Part shown: piece after piece, positions 26,966 through 36,672 of the stretch
How the letters are laid out: the number at the start of each line of letters is the position of its first letter
How positions within the stretch are numbered: position 1 is the first letter of the stretch
DNA from: an uncultured Ruminococcus sp.
GTDB taxonomy: Bacteria > Bacillota > Clostridia > Lachnospirales > Lachnospiraceae
NCBI GenBank assembly: GCA_904377845.1
Contig: CAJFGR010000009.1
Span: 1-64,000, forward strand
Length of the DNA stretch: 64,000 bases
Reading direction: 5' to 3'
Notes under the pieces: generated by a model
Databases searched by the model: none
What the model saw: only the letters and a program-made list of their open reading frames with translations
What the model was told of the DNA's origin: nothing
Translations under genes and position numbers: made by a program

Positions 26966-27775
26966 TTACATATTTCTTGACACATCCGCGCAGGCTTTCA
27001 TCGCCTCAATTACAGCACTTCTGAAGCCCTTCTCTTCGAGAATCCTGACAGCCTCGATGGTTGTTCCTGCCGGAGAGCACACCATATCTTTGAGTTCACC
27101 GGGATGCTTTCCTGTCTCCATCACCATCTTCGCGCTGCCGTAGACTGCCTGAGCCGCGAACTGATAAGCCTGCGGTCTTGGCATTCCCTCGGCCACCGCC
27201 GCGTCTGCCATTGCCTCTATAAACATAAATACATAGGCCGGCGAACTTCCGCTCACTGCCACTACGGCATCGATCAGATGCTCCGCCACGATCTCAACTT
27301 TTCCGAAAGATCCGAGTATCTTAAGCGCGTACTCTTTCTCTTCGTCCGTTACATACTGGTTTGTACACGCTGCAGTCATTCCCTCGCCCACAAGAGCCGG
27401 CGTATTCGGCATAGTACGCACGATCTTCACCGGCTTACCGAACTGTTCTTCCAGCCATGCAAGAGTCTTGCCCGGCGCAATAGTAATGATCAGCTGGTCT
27501 TCACTGATGCAATCTCTGATTTCCGCAATAGCGTCCGCATAGTACTGCGGTTTCACAGAGAGAATCAGAACTTCCGATTTCCCGGCCGCCTCCCGGTTAT
27601 TATCTGTCACGTGAATACCGTAAGTATTTTTGACTCTGTCACGTCCCGCCTCAGATATATCGGCGCCGATAATCTCTTCCTGCCTGAATATCTCATTCTT
27701 AATGATGCCGCCCATAATGGCTCCGGCCATATTTCCTGTTCCTATAAATCCCAATTTCATACTGTTCTCTTTCAT
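26966..27775 (-). CDS. proC: pyrroline-5-carboxylate reductase
   Basis: LGFIGTGNMAGAI, VRTMPNTPALVGEGMTA, GSSPAYVFMFIEAMADAAV. Confidence 0.95.
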   Translation of the reverse strand: MKENSMKLGFIGTGNMAGAIMGGIIKNEIFRQEEIIGADISEAGRDRVKNTYGIHVTDNNREAAGKSEVLILSVKPQYYADAIAEIRDCISEDQLIITIAPGKTLAWLEEQFGKPVKIVRTMPNTPALVGEGMTAACTNQYVTDEEKEYALKILGSFGKVEIVAEHLIDAVVAVSGSSPAYVFMFIEAMADAAVAEGMPRPQAYQFAAQAVYGSAKMVMETGKHPGELKDMVCSPAGTTIEAVRILEEKGFRSAVIEAMKACADVSRNM

Positions 27776-27823
27776 TATATGTTTTCTCCTTTTTCATGAT
27801 ATTTATAACACCAAATGTATATG

Positions 27824-28096
27824 TCACCGCACGGAAAAGCTTCTCTCATCATCCCTCAGCGGAATCTCCGTGGCATCCATCCACTCAATGGTTATAAACC
27901 GGTCATGGTTCAGACCCACAAGCAGTTTATTGATCAGTGCCTCTCTTCCCTGAACCTCCATAGTCACAGTTCCGTCCCATTCATTCTGCACCCATCCGGT
28001 GAGATCCACGGACCGGGCGAGATATTTCGCTGTATAGCGGAATCCTACTCCCTGCACTCTCCCGTGAAATACAATATGTTTCCTCACTTCTGACAT
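27824..28096 (-). CDS. acylphosphatase
   Basis: HIVFHGRVQGVGFRYTAKYLARSVDLTGWVQNEWDGTVTMEVQG. Confidence 0.95.
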   Translation of the reverse strand: MSEVRKHIVFHGRVQGVGFRYTAKYLARSVDLTGWVQNEWDGTVTMEVQGREALINKLLVGLNHDRFITIEWMDATEIPLRDDERSFSVR

Positions 28097-28145
28097 ATAG
28101 GCACTCCCCTCTGCTATAAATATTCCCTCTGTAGGAATTTCCAAC

Positions 28146-28206
28146 GTAACAGTTCAGCAATAAGCACGCAGTGTGGTTTTACGAATGGCGCGGGCTGAAC
28201 TGTTAC
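28146..28206. repeat. 61-bp palindromic element
   Basis: perfect 13-bp terminal inverted repeat GTAACAGTTCAGC / GCTGAACTGTTAC. Confidence 0.9.
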
Positions 28207-28524
28207 TTTCTAACTCCTCACGGATTCTTAAAAAGCTCTTCTGAATCCTGCATCACATATATCAGTATACCATCTTTTGCGGCAATATGAAAACAAAATT
28301 CAACCGGCTGCGGAAGACATATTCCCATAGCATCTTTTATCCCACGCAGAATACGGGCGACGTGAACTGTCTTTGTTCCGACGCGAACTACGCGGCCGCT
28401 AGCCGGGAAGAAAGGACATTTTCCCTTTGTATATAAAAAGAGACAGTATGTAAAGTGCTGGTTGCTTGCACTAGAAGAAGCCTTAAATTATACTATAATC
28501 ATACTAAACAGGAGGTTCATCACC

Positions 28525-28997
28525 ATGAAACAAATGTTCAAAAAATAATAATAGCACTGACAATGGCCAGCTTATTTTTATCTTTTCGTATACCTGTGCT
28601 TGCTGCCGAGAATGAGCCGACAGCCACTTATGATTTAACCAGAGGGGGAATTCAGACATTCAATTGTAAAGATTTTGATGGGAATGATGTTATAATCACA
28701 ATAACAGAACTACCTTCCCTGACACGTAATTTAGAAAACAGAACTTATGCTGTTTCCTGCCGTTCTCTTTTATCATGGAAAGCCGGATATAATGTCGTCA
28801 TTTATAATAATAGTATATCTTCCGTAAATTCACCGTATTATACCTGCCTTATTGGCTCTATTAATTCGGCATCTTTACGAAAAGATTCCTCAAAGCAGGC
28901 CACATTACGCTTCATATATAAAGCCGGTGGACTCAATATTACAACTGGTGTGAGGACAAATATTATTGATAAGCAACTTAAAGTTACCGTATTGTAA
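28525..28997 (+). pseudogene. secreted hypothetical protein with apparent start-proximal frameshift
   Basis: AGGAGG-N9-ATG at 28525 gives MKQMFKK*; signal peptide (TNVQKIIIALTMASLFLSFRIPVLAAEN) is in another frame that stays open to 28997. Confidence 0.55.
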
Positions 28998-29445
28998 CTG
29001 TTACAAAATTAAAAAAAAGATTATTTAATATGACAAATAAATTAAAGAGATTGATAAGAAGACACAGGATACAGCACCCGTAAAATATCTTCGGATATTT
29101 TTTCTTCCTCATCTTGATCAGTAGCGTAAGCGACACTGCAAGCCCTATGAAAGAAATAAAGGTCGATGCAAACAGCAGTGAAAGATAGCTAAGCATTTTT
29201 GTAACATCATAACCTCTTTCCACCTTTTTATCCTGAGCCTGAGTTTGTTTTTCTGTAATGCCATTGACAAGCTCGTCAAGAGACACATCATAGAGTTTTG
29301 CTAACGCAACCATATTATCAAGATCCGGATTGCTGCGGTTATTTTCCCATTTAGATATGGACTGACGGGAAACGTGCAAAGCATTTGCGACTTCATCCTG
29401 CGACATCTTTTTTGCTTCACGTATCTCTTTTAACTTATTCTCCAT
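28984..29445 (-). CDS. XRE-family HTH regulator with C-terminal TM helices
   Basis: KLKEIREAKKMSQDEVANALHVSRQSISKWENNRSNPDLDNMVALAKLYDVSLDELV, then two hydrophobic segments. Confidence 0.9.
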   Translation of the reverse strand: MENKLKEIREAKKMSQDEVANALHVSRQSISKWENNRSNPDLDNMVALAKLYDVSLDELVNGITEKQTQAQDKKVERGYDVTKMLSYLSLLFASTFISFIGLAVSLTLLIKMRKKKYPKIFYGCCILCLLINLFNLFVILNNLFFNFVTVTIR

Positions 29446-29676
29446 AATAGCAGCCCTCACTTTATAAGGAAGCAGTTCCGTTGAACACCTTTTATAAATA
29501 GTATCATATTCCAGGCAAAAAATATATAACCGTCTTTCATTATATAAAAACGATTTGTATGCATATTATCATGCATTTGTGTTACTGCTAACCAATAATT
29601 AAACTAAAAAGAAGGTGATTTCCATGTGTTTTTAAATTGGAACTATATGATTTGATCTGACAAGCGAGGTGTAATT

Positions 29677-30234
29677 ATGCAAAAGAATATTTTAAAAATA
29701 TGTTTGGGAATACTTTGTAGTTTTTGTTTTTTATTCGGTTCATCATCAACTACTTTTGCTGCATCGAAAACACTAAATGTTACACGAGTAAGACAGGCAA
29801 AGTCAAACTGGTGCTGGGCAGCCAGCAGTGAAATGGTTGGACGCTATGGAGTTAGCACCAGCAGAGACCAATGGGCTGTAGTAGATTTAATTTGGGGACC
29901 CACCTATCCCAATCAGCCCGGCAGTGTAGCCAATATGGTTTCCGGAGTTCAATTTGTATCTAATTATACAAAGCAGGCAAAATCATCCTCCAGCTTACTA
30001 TCCTTAAGTAATATTCAATCAAGAATTAATTCAGGGAAACCGATGATAGCAAGGCTGGCTTGGAATAGTGGAGACGGCCATGCAATCGTATTGTCCGGAT
30101 ACTCTAATTCACAAATACGCTGTATAGACCCGTGGGAAAATACATCTACAACATATTACGAATACAATAAGCTTAAAAATGGAGGTTCTTTTCTGACAGG
30201 AACCGGCAAAGCAACACATACTGTTTACTATTGA
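29677..30234 (+). CDS. secreted papain-like cysteine protease (AvrRpt2/C39-like)
   Basis: signal peptide; NWCWAASSEMVGRYG (Cys), GHAIVLSGY (His), IRCIDPWENTS (Asp). Confidence 0.85.
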   Translation: MQKNILKICLGILCSFCFLFGSSSTTFAASKTLNVTRVRQAKSNWCWAASSEMVGRYGVSTSRDQWAVVDLIWGPTYPNQPGSVANMVSGVQFVSNYTKQAKSSSSLLSLSNIQSRINSGKPMIARLAWNSGDGHAIVLSGYSNSQIRCIDPWENTSTTYYEYNKLKNGGSFLTGTGKATHTVYY

Positions 30235-30249
30235 AAGGAAGTGATTTTG

Positions 30250-31188
30250 ATGAAGAAAATTTCCCATGTAATCCCAATATTGTCAGCAGTTCTGTTCTGG
30301 TGTGTGAGCGGAACTTCCGTATACGCTCAGGAAATCAACAAGGACGTCCTTTCTCCTGAATCATTACTTATTAATAGTAATGACATTGCCTCTATTGAGG
30401 AGCTTTCAGCGGAGATTCTTGAGAGTGCAAATAATTTTGAAGCAGACGGCTTTCACGCAGAGCTTTCGGATCTTGCCTTTGATGATGCTTTCAAAGTGTA
30501 TATTGAGACAGGTATACTCGATAATCCGCCTGATAATCTTCAGGAGCTGTCAGACTTGCTGGAACAAGCTGATGTAGTATGGAATGTACCGGTTTATTCT
30601 GATGACAGAGTTGTTATTGTTCAGGTGAGTAAAGCCCTGCCACTAGACGAAATAGATCAATCCCAGCTGACCGATGACGAGATTGCAGAGGCTGCCGCTG
30701 CAGCCGGAAAATGGCAGGTTGTAGCTTCCACCTTATATGATGAAGATACAAATTCGGGAGATCTTATAGACTCTTTATCTTCGTTCAACAGCGGCAATCC
30801 CCAATATGAAGCCTTTCTAATCGGCGGAGAGCCGGGGATTCAGTCAGTAATAGGCATAATAACGGATGGCAGTTCCATTGTCGGTGCTACTTCATTCCAA
30901 AGAGATATTATGTATACTTCTGCTGCCCAAACCAGAAGCAATGATAAAGCACCTGAAGTAACTCTTGAGGAAAACAAAATATATACCCTTGATCAGTTTT
31001 CAGAAGCTTCTGACAATCTGTCCCGGCAATCAGATATTGTCCCAGATGCTACCGGTGGAGCATCTTCATCTTTAAGCGAATCTCACACTGATTCTGTCGC
31101 CCAATACTTTGTATGGGGAGCAGTAATCATCGGAATTCTTGCCACAGCTATATTAATTATTATGCAAATCCGAAAACGGTCTCGCTAA
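30250..31188 (+). CDS. secreted, C-terminally membrane-anchored protein; partner of the protease gene
   Basis: signal peptide MKKISHVIPILSAVLFWCVSGTSVYA; C-terminal TM then KRSR; directly downstream of the protease gene. Confidence 0.7.
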   Translation: MKKISHVIPILSAVLFWCVSGTSVYAQEINKDVLSPESLLINSNDIASIEELSAEILESANNFEADGFHAELSDLAFDDAFKVYIETGILDNPPDNLQELSDLLEQADVVWNVPVYSDDRVVIVQVSKALPLDEIDQSQLTDDEIAEAAAAAGKWQVVASTLYDEDTNSGDLIDSLSSFNSGNPQYEAFLIGGEPGIQSVIGIITDGSSIVGATSFQRDIMYTSAAQTRSNDKAPEVTLEENKIYTLDQFSEASDNLSRQSDIVPDATGGASSSLSESHTDSVAQYFVWGAVIIGILATAILIIMQIRKRSR

Positions 31189-31259
31189 AAGCACAGTCAA
31201 GAAAATATAATAATTTTTAATCCATTCCACCGTAAGTTTTCCATAGATTGCGGTTTTTC

Positions 31260-31288
31260 TTGTTTCCTCGCCTCTTCCGTGTTATACT
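31260..31288 (+). promoter_or_regulatory. sigma-A type promoter of the hydrogenase-maturation operon
   Basis: TTGTTT-N17-TATACT. Confidence 0.55.
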
Positions 31289-31341
31289 CTTTTCAGACAA
31301 ACGTTCTGACTGTAAAGGCCGTCCGGCACGACCTGAGCAAT

Positions 31342-31435
31342 AAGGCGCACAACATCGGATTTTTAGGGATTCCTCTCATTTTGAGGGGAAATCCCTGTTT
31401 TCGTATATTCAGGCGCCTTTTCGGCGTCTTTTTTA
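31342..31435 (+). promoter_or_regulatory. candidate attenuator/riboswitch-like leader with terminator
   Basis: terminator AGGCGCC-TTTTC-GGCGTCT + T-run (31411-31435); AAGGCGC (31342-31348) can pair with GCGCCTT (31413-31419); hairpin 31365-31396. Confidence 0.55.
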
Positions 31436-31552
31436 TTTTCCCGCACCGGCAATGCAGACCCGCTGCGAAAGACAAGTTCCTGCGGGATATTCGCCTGTAC
31501 CGGCAGGACGTTTGCTTACAGGCTGCGCCATGCAGCGTCAAAGGAGGTTTCT

Positions 31553-31801
31553 ATGGAGACAAGAATTGCCCTCATCGGCATTATCCTCGAGTCACGGGAA
31601 TCGGTCGATGAGCTGAACCATCTGCTGAGCGAATACGGGGAATACGTGATCGGCAGAATGGGAATTCCCTACCGGGAAAAGGGCATCCACGTCATCAGCG
31701 TGGCGATGGACGCCCCCAACAATATTATCAGTGCTCTCTCCGGCAAACTGGGGATGCTGCCCGGTGTGAGCACGAAGACAATCTACGGAAAAAACATATG
31801 A
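31553..31801 (+). CDS. TM1266-type iron-only hydrogenase system regulator
   Basis: IALIGIILESRESVDELNHLLSEYGEYVIGRMGIPYREKGIHVISVAMDAPNNIISALSGKLGMLPGVSTKTIY. Confidence 0.85.
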   Translation: METRIALIGIILESRESVDELNHLLSEYGEYVIGRMGIPYREKGIHVISVAMDAPNNIISALSGKLGMLPGVSTKTIYGKNI

Positions 31802-32865
31802 CACCGAACGATAGAGAACAGAAAGTAAAATCACTGATCGACAAGCTCTGCCTGACCCGAGATCTCAAACGCAGCGAATGGACGGAACTCATCCGTGAGC
31901 GCACTCCTGCATCCGCAGAATACCTCTTTGAGCGTGCACGGGCAGTCCGCATCCGCTGTTACGGCCACGACATTTATATCCGCGGCCTCATTGAGTTCAC
32001 GAATTACTGCAGAAACGACTGCTATTACTGCGGTATCCGCAGGAGCAATTCAAATGCCGTACGGTACCGTCTCACAAAAGAGGACATTCTTGCCTGCTGC
32101 GAAGAAGGCTACAGGCTCGGCTTCCGGACATTTGTCCTTCAGGGCGGGGAGGACGGATGGTTTACCGACGAGAGACTCTGTGATATCGTCTCTGAGATCC
32201 GGGCACATTTCCCCGATTGTGCCATCACTCTGTCTGTAGGCGAGCGTTCGTATGACAGTTACAAGAAGCTTTATGACGCCGGAGCCGACCGGTATCTGCT
32301 CCGCCATGAAACATATGATGCGGAACATTACGGCAGACTCCATCCCGCATCACTCTCTGCCTCACACCGTCAGAAATGTCTTCGGGACTTAAAAAAGATC
32401 GGCTATCAGGTAGGAACCGGATTTATGGTGGGCTCCCCGTACCAGACGCCGGAAAACCTTGCGGATGATATGCTGTTTCTCTCACGGCTGAATCCCCAGA
32501 TGGTGGGCATCGGTCCTTTTATTCCTCATCACGAGACACCCTTTGCACATATGCCCGCAGGCACGGCTGAGCTGACACTGTTCATGCTGGGGCTGATCCG
32601 TCTGCTGCTGCCGCGCGTACTGCTGCCCGCTACCACCGCTCTCGGAACGATCGCAGAAGACGGCAGGGAGAAAGGGATACTCGCCGGAGCCAATGTGGTC
32701 ATGCCGAACCTCTCGCCGGCACAGGTCAGGGAGAAATATCTGCTTTACGATAACAAACTCTGCACCGGAGACGAAGCCGCAGAGAGCCTGAACAGCCTGA
32801 AGACGAGAATGGAAAAAATCGGGTACCATATCGCGGTCAGCCGCGGAGACTCGTTGAATATTTAA
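31798..32865 (+). CDS. hydE: [FeFe] hydrogenase H-cluster radical SAM maturase HydE
   Basis: IEFTNYCRNDCYYCGIRRSN CxxxCxxC; VGTGFMVGSPYQTPENLADD. Confidence 0.9.
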   Translation: MTPNDREQKVKSLIDKLCLTRDLKRSEWTELIRERTPASAEYLFERARAVRIRCYGHDIYIRGLIEFTNYCRNDCYYCGIRRSNSNAVRYRLTKEDILACCEEGYRLGFRTFVLQGGEDGWFTDERLCDIVSEIRAHFPDCAITLSVGERSYDSYKKLYDAGADRYLLRHETYDAEHYGRLHPASLSASHRQKCLRDLKKIGYQVGTGFMVGSPYQTPENLADDMLFLSRLNPQMVGIGPFIPHHETPFAHMPAGTAELTLFMLGLIRLLLPRVLLPATTALGTIAEDGREKGILAGANVVMPNLSPAQVREKYLLYDNKLCTGDEAAESLNSLKTRMEKIGYHIAVSRGDSLNI

Positions 32866-32958
32866 TTTCAGACATTTCGTCCATTGCGGTTGTACGGCAC
32901 ATACTGAACAGCTGCAAATATCTATACATGAAAAATTTTACAAAAGGAGGTCTATACA

Positions 32959-34380
32959 ATGTATGACGTTAATTCAAAATGTGCAGACGAATTTATCAAC
33001 CACGAGGAAATCCTTGAGACGCTTGCCTACGCAGACGAAAACAAGGAGAACATTCAGCTGATTGATTCTATTATCGAAAAAGCAAAGAAGAGAAAAGGGC
33101 TCTCGCACAGAGAGGCTTCAGTTCTTCTCGCCTGTCCGATCGAGGAGAAGAACCAGGAGATCTACAAGCTTGCGGAGCAGATCAAAAAAGATTTCTACGG
33201 CAACCGTATCGTTATGTTCGCACCGCTGTACCTGTCCAACTACTGCATCAACGGCTGCACCTACTGCCCGTACCACGCAAAGAATAAACATATCCCGAGG
33301 AAACAGCTCTCACAGGAGGATATCCGGAGAGAGGTTATCGCTCTTCAGGATATGGGACACAAGCGCCTTGCGCTGGAAGCCGGGGAGGATCCGGTAAGAA
33401 ATACGATGGACTACTATCTGAAATCCATCGAAACGATCTACAGCATCAAGCACAAAAACGGTGCCATCCGCCGTGTCAATATCAATATCGCGGCAACCAC
33501 CGTTGACAATTACCGCCTTCTGAAGGAAGCCGGGATCGGGACCTACATTCTGTTCCAGGAAACTTACCACAAAGAGAGTTATCTGGAGCTTCATCCGACG
33601 GGACCGAAACACGACTACAACTATCACACCGAGGCCATGGACCGTGCAATGGAGGGCGGAATCGATGATGTAGGCCTGGGCGTTCTCTTCGGGCTGGATA
33701 AATACCGCTACGAATTTGCAGGGCTTCTGATGCACGCGGAGCATCTGGAAGCGGCATTCGGCGTAGGCCCGCACACAATCAGCGTTCCCAGACTGAAACA
33801 TGCGGACGACATCAATCCGGATGATTTCGATAACGGTATTGACGATGACACATTTGCCAAGATCGTTGCCTGCATCCGTATTGCTGTTCCGTACACCGGA
33901 ATGATCATCTCTACCAGAGAGAATCAAAAGACAAGAGAACGCGTTCTTCACCTCGGTATCTCCCAGATCAGCGGCGGCTCCAGAACGAGTGTGGGCGGCT
34001 ACTGCGAACCGGAACCGGAGGATGAGAAATCCGAACAGTTCGACGTCAGCGATAACCGTACACTGGATGAAGTTGTGCGCTGGCTCATGGAGATGGACTA
34101 CATCCCTAGCTTCTGCACCGCCTGCTACAGAGAAGGACGTACCGGCGACCGTTTCATGTCACTGTGCAAGAGCGGTCAGATCCAGAACTGCTGTCACCCC
34201 AACGCACTGATGACTCTGAAAGAATACCTGATGGACTATGCTTCACCTGAGACAAGAGCCATCGGCGACAAGCTGATCGAAAAAGAAGTTCTCAACGTGC
34301 CGAATGAAAAAGCACGTGCTGTCGTACTTGAAAATCTCAGACTGATTGAACAGGACAACCGAAGAGATTTCCGGTTCTGA
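32959..34380 (+). CDS. hydG: [FeFe] hydrogenase H-cluster radical SAM maturase HydG
   Basis: LSNYCINGCTYCPYH; C-terminal FCTACYREGRTGDRFM; ThiH-like domain. Confidence 0.93.
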   Translation: MYDVNSKCADEFINHEEILETLAYADENKENIQLIDSIIEKAKKRKGLSHREASVLLACPIEEKNQEIYKLAEQIKKDFYGNRIVMFAPLYLSNYCINGCTYCPYHAKNKHIPRKQLSQEDIRREVIALQDMGHKRLALEAGEDPVRNTMDYYLKSIETIYSIKHKNGAIRRVNINIAATTVDNYRLLKEAGIGTYILFQETYHKESYLELHPTGPKHDYNYHTEAMDRAMEGGIDDVGLGVLFGLDKYRYEFAGLLMHAEHLEAAFGVGPHTISVPRLKHADDINPDDFDNGIDDDTFAKIVACIRIAVPYTGMIISTRENQKTRERVLHLGISQISGGSRTSVGGYCEPEPEDEKSEQFDVSDNRTLDEVVRWLMEMDYIPSFCTACYREGRTGDRFMSLCKSGQIQNCCHPNALMTLKEYLMDYASPETRAIGDKLIEKEVLNVPNEKARAVVLENLRLIEQDNRRDFRF

Positions 34381-34413
34381 TCATCCGGATATAACCTCTG
34401 CTTTGATAACAGG

Positions 34414-34461
34414 AAAAACCGGAAGAACTTCCACTTACTATGTGGATTTCTTCCGGTTTTT
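34414..34461. terminator. bidirectional terminator between hydG and the transglutaminase gene
   Basis: AAAAACCGGAAGAA / TTCTTCCGGTTTTT. Confidence 0.85.
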
Positions 34462-34533
34462 ACGCGTTTTTACAGAACTGTTCTGCCAGATCGTGCTTCA
34501 TTACCGCATGGGAGCTGTCCGTGCCGCTCAGTT

Positions 34534-36654
34534 TTACAGACACCTCACATATCTGTAACGCCATCTCTGCCCCCGGCTCATGCTTCTAAGCGCTGCCTTT
34601 CTGAAACGTGTATAAAGCTCTCTCATTTTTACCCAGTCCTTCTTTTCATTATCAAGATGGTAAAACATACTTTTCATCACACAGGTGTACATCCATTTCC
34701 ACTCTTTTTCGCCCAGTTCGGGATATGCCTTGTACAGCTGCTCCGCCAGTTCTTCCTGCAGAGGTTCTTTTATCTCTTCCCCCTGAAACGCCGCTGTCTT
34801 TATGACGGCCGCATACATTTCCCTGATGCCTTCTCCGCCGTTCTTCTTCCGGAACCGCCGTTCCCTTCCTGCCGTCCTTACTGCTGCCTGACCAAAGAAC
34901 AGTACCACACACACGCCGGCAGCGATGCAGATCAGGAGCAGAACCGGGAGGATGTCATTAACAACTCTTTCCCGGATCGACTCCTGGTAATCCGAACTTG
35001 CTGCAGGAGGCTGTCCGGTTACGTCACCCGGTGCAGAAGGCGTGTGCTCCATATCCATCCACCCGCCGGTCTGCCCGTCATATACCTGACACCACGCATG
35101 GCCCATATCTCCTGTGATCTGTGCCTCATACTTTCCGGGCTCAATTTCACGGAAAGCAGAAGCAGGGATGGCGTAACCTTCAGCATACCGTGCCTCATAT
35201 CCGCAGTACCGGTACATAAGCGTGGCGGCTGTGGCAAAATGAACGCAGAAGCCTTTATGGTTCTCAAAAAGGAAATAATTCAGGAATTCTTCCCCGGCCG
35301 GCGGCGCTCCGGGCTCTGTATTGTAGACGGCACGCCGGTGAAGTTCCCGGCTGATCCCGGCGCTCACTTCCTCCATTCCCCCGTCAGCCCACTCACTGCA
35401 CAGAGCTGCCAGTGTGTCCCTGAGCTCCGCGGGGTAATCCGTATATTCCGCCCGCACTTCCTCCGGGTCGCCTGCCGGATCATCCTTCGGATTTTCCGCC
35501 CTGATCATATGCCATGCATTCTCAGAATAGGTGATTCCCCAGCTTTCCGGAAAATATACTGTGCCTTCCGGCTTCTCATCCAGCACAAGACTGGCCGGAC
35601 CTTCCGACGAAGGTACAAAACGTGCAATACTTCCCAGATCCGTTACACTTTGTGACTCTGAAGACGGACTCTCAAAAATACCCGTTCCGCCGGTATTGTC
35701 CTGCAGCCGGTCATTCCGGGACAGATCAGCCGCAGCAGAATCATCCGCGACCGGAGTGTCCTGCGGAAGCTCGCTCTGTATTGACTCATCCGCCGGCAGA
35801 TCAGCAGATTCTGTGTCAGCCGGAACTTCATCTGCCTGATTCGGGTCTGTCTCCTCCTGATCTGTCCCCGATACTTCCGTCAGCAGATCCTGTATTCCTC
35901 CCACCACCTCGTTTGTGAGTGTTCCTCTCATCCGGAAATAAAAGCTGTCCTCCACCCCTCTTCCGGTATCCAGAATCAGCCCTGCCCGGCAGGACAAAAC
36001 AGCCAGCACTGCACACACTGCCACCGCAAACACAGCATTGCCCCACATTAAGAAACCTTTTCCCGTTCTGCCTGCACCGGGCGCTGCAGAAGCAAAATAC
36101 ACCGCTGCCCCGAGAAGCAGAAGCCATGACGGCATCTCTGTCTGGAACCATCCCGCACAGGCCGCGGCGATAAAGGGGGCACATATCACAATTCCTGCCA
36201 GAAGTTTTCCCTTCCCCCTTCTCTGTACGATTACCATAATCGAGAGAACCGGAACAGAGAACAGCACCGCTATGCGACCAAACTCTGCCTCTCCCGCCGG
36301 ATACACGGTAAACAATGTTTCATAATTCTGCAGAATCCACTCATACAGTCCGGATATACTTTCCCTCTCAAGCCACAGGAGAACTGCCGCGGCCAAAAGG
36401 ACAAAAGGGAGGGCTTTGATCCCGAATCTGCGGTCAGCCGCGCTCAGAATCAGCACCGCTGCTGCAGTTCCGCCATAGAGCCACGTCCTGTCAAAAGGCA
36501 TCCGGAACACTTCCAGTAATGCATTCCACCAGAAAATCATAAGAATACACAGGACCGCCGCCTGAAGTCCCCAAAGCAGTACGCTCCCCCGTTCTTTCTT
36601 CCTTTCCGCAGAATCTGCACGGTATATTTTTATTCCGGCACGCCCTTTTCTCAT
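34534..36654 (-). CDS. transglutaminase-like domain membrane protein
   Basis: NHKGFCVHFATAATLMYRYCGYEARYAEGY, GHAWCQVYDGQTGGWMDMEHTP, multiple TMs. Confidence 0.9.
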   Translation of the reverse strand: MRKGRAGIKIYRADSAERKKERGSVLLWGLQAAVLCILMIFWWNALLEVFRMPFDRTWLYGGTAAAVLILSAADRRFGIKALPFVLLAAAVLLWLERESISGLYEWILQNYETLFTVYPAGEAEFGRIAVLFSVPVLSIMVIVQRRGKGKLLAGIVICAPFIAAACAGWFQTEMPSWLLLLGAAVYFASAAPGAGRTGKGFLMWGNAVFAVAVCAVLAVLSCRAGLILDTGRGVEDSFYFRMRGTLTNEVVGGIQDLLTEVSGTDQEETDPNQADEVPADTESADLPADESIQSELPQDTPVADDSAAADLSRNDRLQDNTGGTGIFESPSSESQSVTDLGSIARFVPSSEGPASLVLDEKPEGTVYFPESWGITYSENAWHMIRAENPKDDPAGDPEEVRAEYTDYPAELRDTLAALCSEWADGGMEEVSAGISRELHRRAVYNTEPGAPPAGEEFLNYFLFENHKGFCVHFATAATLMYRYCGYEARYAEGYAIPASAFREIEPGKYEAQITGDMGHAWCQVYDGQTGGWMDMEHTPSAPGDVTGQPPAASSDYQESIRERVVNDILPVLLLICIAAGVCVVLFFGQAAVRTAGRERRFRKKNGGEGIREMYAAVIKTAAFQGEEIKEPLQEELAEQLYKAYPELGEKEWKWMYTCVMKSMFYHLDNEKKDWVKMRELYTRFRKAALRSMSRGQRWRYRYVRCL

Positions 36655-36672
36655 ATCTGCATCTCCCCGCTG

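Noticed and set aside
31260-31552. Assigning the hydE leader to a known riboswitch class (TPP, THF, Moco, cobalamin)
   Set aside because: I could not recognise the conserved core motifs of these classes; left as an unclassified leader.
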